A DNA stretch of 64,000 nucleotides from Bacillus massiliglaciei (GTDB taxonomy: Bacteria > Bacillota > Bacilli > Bacillales > DSM-1321). The position numbers and the translations under genes were made by a program. A model generated the notes under the pieces. The model had not been told where the DNA came from. It did not search any database and worked only from the letters and a program-made list of their open reading frames with translations. Where the stretch lies: the NCBI RefSeq assembly GCF_900098925.1, contig NZ_LT622356.1:1-64000 (forward strand), given 5' to 3'. Positions 61,527 through 64,000 of this stretch are shown here, piece after piece (position 1 is the first letter of the stretch; every line of letters begins with the position of its first letter).

Positions 61527-61751
61527 CTTGAAATGTCTGAAAAACAGGAAATTTGCACAGAAACAAGCGGCCTGTTAAGTCATTTAAGACTCACATAAGT
61601 CTAAAACGAATATTAGCCACTGGTCTATTTCCCCTGTCCTGAAAAAGAAATCGAACCGATGGATGCTACTTTTCCTGGCTGAGTTTGGATTATGGAAGAA
61701 AAAGCTGATGATGACTGTAAAATTCATCAGCCGCCAAGGGGGAATATTGGA

Positions 61752-62615
61752 ATGAAGAATCTTGTCCATGAAAATAAAATGATCATTGTTTATCCGCAGC
61801 TTGCAGCAAAGCTAGGCCTGAAGGAAGCGATCATCCTGCAGGCAATCCACTATTGGCTTGAGAGAAGCAAGCACCATATCGACGGCAGGACATGGGTGTA
61901 TAACACCTATCAAGGCTGGCATGAGCAGCTTCCCTTTCTATCGGCGGAAACGATCAAACGGACGATCCGGGGACTGGAGAAGAACGGGTATTTGCTGTCA
62001 GCCAATTACAACCGGCTGAAGCTCGACAAAACGAAATGGTATACGATTAATTATGAAAAGCTGCACGAGGACAGCACAGACAGCTTCCCGTCCGGTCAGG
62101 CTGAGCCATCGGACGGTTCAGAAGAACTGCCTGGTGACAGTCCTTTGACACCAGCATTACCAGAAAGCACTTCAGAAAGTACTTCAGAAACAACGGACAG
62201 ATATCCAATCGAATCAAGAGAGGCCAATGACGCTAAGCCTGCTTCCGAGAGCATCCAGCTTCTGATCCAGGAAACCTTTCCGTACGGACTGAAGAACGAT
62301 TGGACGGAGACGATTCAGTCAGTCTTTCACGACTTCAGCCACCGGCTTTCCCTCCCTGTCTTCCGGAAAATCCTTCAGGATATCAGCCGCAAAGCGGGAC
62401 AAATTCTCTGCTTTGACAAATATTTGCGGAAATCTGTCCAAAATGCCCTCTCCCCTCAGAAAAGAATCATGAGACAGGAGCCTGTTCCGGATTGGATGAA
62501 AACGAGGGAAACCCCTCATCCTCCTATGGAGAAGTCTGCCCATCGGTCTATTGCGGAGCGGCGGGAAGCCATCCTAAACCAGCTGGAGGCCTGGAGAATG
62601 ATGAAGGCGACGTAA
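61752..62615 (+). CDS. Phage- or mobile-element-like DNA-binding protein
   Basis: A 287-aa protein. The N-terminal 100 residues (MIIVYPQLAAKLGLKEAIILQAIHYWL, LSAETIKRTIRGLEKNGYLLS) form a winged-helix domain seen in replisome-organiser-like proteins of Bacillus phages and integrative elements. A low-complexity Ser/Thr/Pro linker (about 125-165) and a helical C-terminal part follow. The ATG at 61752 has AAGGGGG upstream. No other phage genes are near, so it may be a domesticated orphan. Its role is not known. Confidence 0.65.
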   Translation: MKNLVHENKMIIVYPQLAAKLGLKEAIILQAIHYWLERSKHHIDGRTWVYNTYQGWHEQLPFLSAETIKRTIRGLEKNGYLLSANYNRLKLDKTKWYTINYEKLHEDSTDSFPSGQAEPSDGSEELPGDSPLTPALPESTSESTSETTDRYPIESREANDAKPASESIQLLIQETFPYGLKNDWTETIQSVFHDFSHRLSLPVFRKILQDISRKAGQILCFDKYLRKSVQNALSPQKRIMRQEPVPDWMKTRETPHPPMEKSAHRSIAERREAILNQLEAWRMMKAT

Positions 62616-62685
62616 AGAGATTTTCGACAAAAAGGAAGGGCGGATATTTCCGGGGAAATTCTACAAGATTCCTCCCTGTGCCGCC

Positions 62686-62702
62686 AATCATTTCGATTGG
62701 AT
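62686..62702. promoter_or_regulatory. Dyad upstream of the ycgR-like operon
   Basis: CCAATC-ATTTC-GATTGG is a perfect dyad just upstream of the repeated TTCCAG elements and the promoter of the ycgR-like gene. It may be a regulator site; no Zur-type box is recognisable. Confidence 0.35.
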
Positions 62703-62756
62703 TTCCAGTCGTTCCAGTAATAAAAAATTGACTTCCAGCCGTGCCAATCCTACTAT
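62703..62756 (+). promoter_or_regulatory. Promoter of the ycgR-like operon with repeated elements
   Basis: TTGACT, 17 bases and TACTAT (62728-62756) form a sigma-A promoter. TTCCAGTCGTTCCA (62703-62716) and TTCCAGCCGTGCCA (62733-62746) are direct repeats 30 bases apart; the second lies inside the promoter spacer, so a bound protein would repress. Confidence 0.5.
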
Positions 62757-62778
62757 AGATGAATCAGTGAATTAGGAG

Positions 62779-63672
62779 GTGTTTATCATCAGCTATCAAA
62801 GTTTGCTGCAAATGAACACGATATTTATCAGCCTTTTAATCGAATCTCTCCCTTTTATTTTAGTGGGAGTCCTTATATCCGGTATCATACAAATGTTCAT
62901 ATCAGAAGAAATGCTGGCGAGAATCATTCCGAAGAACCCCTTCCTGGCTGTTTTATCCGCCATCGGAGCCGGGGTTTTCTTTCTGGCATGTGAGTGCGGA
63001 ATTATCCCGATTACCCGGCGCCTGATTGCAAAGGGCGTGCCGCTTCCGGCTGCAATGGCCTTCATGCTATCCGCTCCCATTCTGAATCCAATCGTGCTGT
63101 TTTCAACCTATATCGCCTTTGGAAACAGCTGGAGCATGGTACTCTACCGCGGCGGAACGGCTTTGCTGACCGTTCTTTTGATTGCCTGGATCATCTCCCT
63201 GCAATTCAAAACATCGCAGCTGCGCCCTGAAAAGATCGTCCATGATCATGACCATGACCACCCGCAGACCTTCAAGCAAAAAATTTCAGGTACGCTGAAG
63301 CATTCCATTGAAGAATTCTTTTCTGTGGGGAAATATTTAATTATCGGTGCTTTATTGGCAGCCGGCATTCAGACGTTCTTAAAAACGTCCCTGCTGCTTG
63401 AAATCGGACAGGGAAATGTATCGGGCCATATCGTGATGATGGGGCTGTCCTATGTGATGTCGCTTTGCTCTCAGGCAGATGCCTTTGTGGCCAGTTCTTT
63501 CCGGAGTACGTTCTCCATTTCATCACTGACCGCATTCCTTGTATTTGGAGCGATGTTTGATATTAAAAATACCATCATGATGCTTGGAACCTTCAAGAAG
63601 AAATTTGTCTTCTTCCTGATGCTTTATATTTTCCTTGCCGTTCTGATTCTGACCTTATTATTCATTTCTTAA
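62779..63672 (+). CDS. DUF318/COG0701 permease, YcgR-like
   Basis: A membrane protein of up to 297 aa with about eight helices. The Cys motif FFLACECGIIPITRR and SAPILNPIVLFSTYI are typical of the family; a His/Asp-rich loop (HDHDHDHPQ, about residues 155-163) suggests metal contact. YcgR/YcgQ pairs are common in Bacillaceae and often lie in zinc- or metal-related loci. The start is uncertain: GTG 62779 overlaps the AGGAGG site, while that site is well placed for ATC codons at 62785 or 62788; ATG 62812 is also in frame. It is the second DUF318 gene in the window. Confidence 0.85.
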   Translation: MFIISYQSLLQMNTIFISLLIESLPFILVGVLISGIIQMFISEEMLARIIPKNPFLAVLSAIGAGVFFLACECGIIPITRRLIAKGVPLPAAMAFMLSAPILNPIVLFSTYIAFGNSWSMVLYRGGTALLTVLLIAWIISLQFKTSQLRPEKIVHDHDHDHPQTFKQKISGTLKHSIEEFFSVGKYLIIGALLAAGIQTFLKTSLLLEIGQGNVSGHIVMMGLSYVMSLCSQADAFVASSFRSTFSISSLTAFLVFGAMFDIKNTIMMLGTFKKKFVFFLMLYIFLAVLILTLLFIS

Positions 63673-63689
63673 AAAGGGAGGTGCTTTAC

Positions 63690-64000
63690 ATGATTCGTTT
63701 AGTTATTTTAATCGGGCTCACATTTTTGTTTATGCATCTGCACGCCTCCGGAAATATTTCAAAATACATCAATATGGAATATGCGTATGTGTCCAAGATC
63801 GCCATCTACATTCTGGCTGTCTTTACGATCATCCAGTTTTATCTGTATATCAAAGGCGACGGCCATGAGGAAGAAGATTGCCATTGCGGCCATGACCATT
63901 CCCATGACAACAAGGGCTGGAATAAATTCTCCACCCAGGTTTTATTTTTGATTCCGATCTTTACAGGCCTGTTCCTTCCCGTGGCCACGATGGATTCCAA
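63690..64000 (+). CDS. YcgQ-like protein (DUF1980/TIGR03943), partial
   Basis: At least 103 residues, open at the right edge. GGGAGG precedes the ATG at 63690, 17 bases after the permease stop. Two hydrophobic helices (about 1-17, 36-55) flank a His/Cys-rich stretch (EEEDCHCGHDHSHD), followed by a third helix. This fits the N-terminus of the TIGR03943/DUF1980 partner of YcgR-type permeases. The pair probably works together in the membrane; metal handling is likely, but the metal is unknown. Confidence 0.82.
   Translation, partial: MIRLVILIGLTFLFMHLHASGNISKYINMEYAYVSKIAIYILAVFTIIQFYLYIKGDGHEEEDCHCGHDHSHDNKGWNKFSTQVLFLIPIFTGLFLPVATMDS

Noticed and set aside
62728-62746. TTGGCACG half-site on the complement near the ycgR-like promoter
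   Set aside because: No GC at the -12 position, and no minus-strand gene follows.
62640-62780. Zur box upstream of the ycgR/ycgQ-like pair
   Set aside because: No ATCGTAATNATTACGAT-like dyad is found; other repeats are present instead.
1-64000. CRISPR arrays and tRNA genes
   Set aside because: No regularly spaced direct repeats and no cloverleaf with a T-loop signature were noticed on reading both strands.

Overview
The window looks like a chromosomal segment of a Gram-positive, endospore-forming member of the Bacillaceae. Support comes from strong purine-rich Shine-Dalgarno sites, GTG, TTG and one probable CTG start codons, a gerA-type spore germination operon, a type VIIb (YukE/EssC) secretion locus, and the B. 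subtilis-like order yeaC-yeaD-yebA-guaA. It opens inside the 5' end of a 16S rRNA gene on the minus strand and ends inside a ycgQ-like gene, so both edges are cut.

Layout: 1-0.6 kb, 16S 5' end with three tandem promoters and boxA; 0.9-7.5 kb, a small unknown gene and guaA (guanine riboswitch with two overlapping terminator hairpins) behind yeaC-yeaD-yebA; 7.7-11.5 kb, gerKA-KB-KC-like operon; 11.5-15 kb, selU-selD (2-selenouridine tRNA modification) divergent from a DUF318 permease; 15-17.5 kb, ureohydrolase plus sodium symporter behind a sigma-54 promoter; 17.8-21.6 kb, small DUF proteins, an MHS-family transporter and a sigma-B type SDR; 22-33.6 kb, a T7SSb locus (EsxA, YukD, EssB, EssC, EsaA, EssA) followed, after a terminator, by a VWA lipoprotein; 34-35.7 kb, zinc metallopeptidase and DUF2798; 35.8-44.8 kb, a peptide-type ABC importer with two amidases, one with a GatC/AtzG-like small partner; 45.2-49.6 kb, pxpB-pxpC-BCCP-biotin carboxylase-pxpA behind a second sigma-54 promoter; 49.9-55.8 kb, an AT-rich accessory zone with a resolvase/HNH-toxin chimera, a decayed SMI1/KNR4 immunity gene, an XRE regulator with a clear operator, an LXG toxin with a CdiA RNase A-like tip and its CdiI-type immunity protein, and frameshifted LXG helper genes; 55.8-61.6 kb, gabT-gabR-gabP-gabD behind a third, consensus sigma-54 promoter; 61.7-64 kb, a phage-like DNA-binding protein and ycgR-ycgQ-like metal/permease genes.

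The most interesting signal is shared regulation. Three separate minus-strand units (ureohydrolase + symporter; biotin-equipped 5-oxoprolinase-like cluster; gab cluster) each carry a GG-N10-GC sigma-54 promoter close to the first start codon, and a PAS-AAA+-Fis sigma-54 activator sits in the gab cluster. If the ureohydrolase is a guanidinobutyrase and the Pxp cluster opens a lactam, all three could deliver or consume GABA or glutamate: a dispersed GABA-salvage regulon. This is inference. The second is the T7SS locus plus its probable LXG effector cassette about 19 kb away, in which toxin and immunity gene are intact but two helper genes each carry an apparent one-base deletion.
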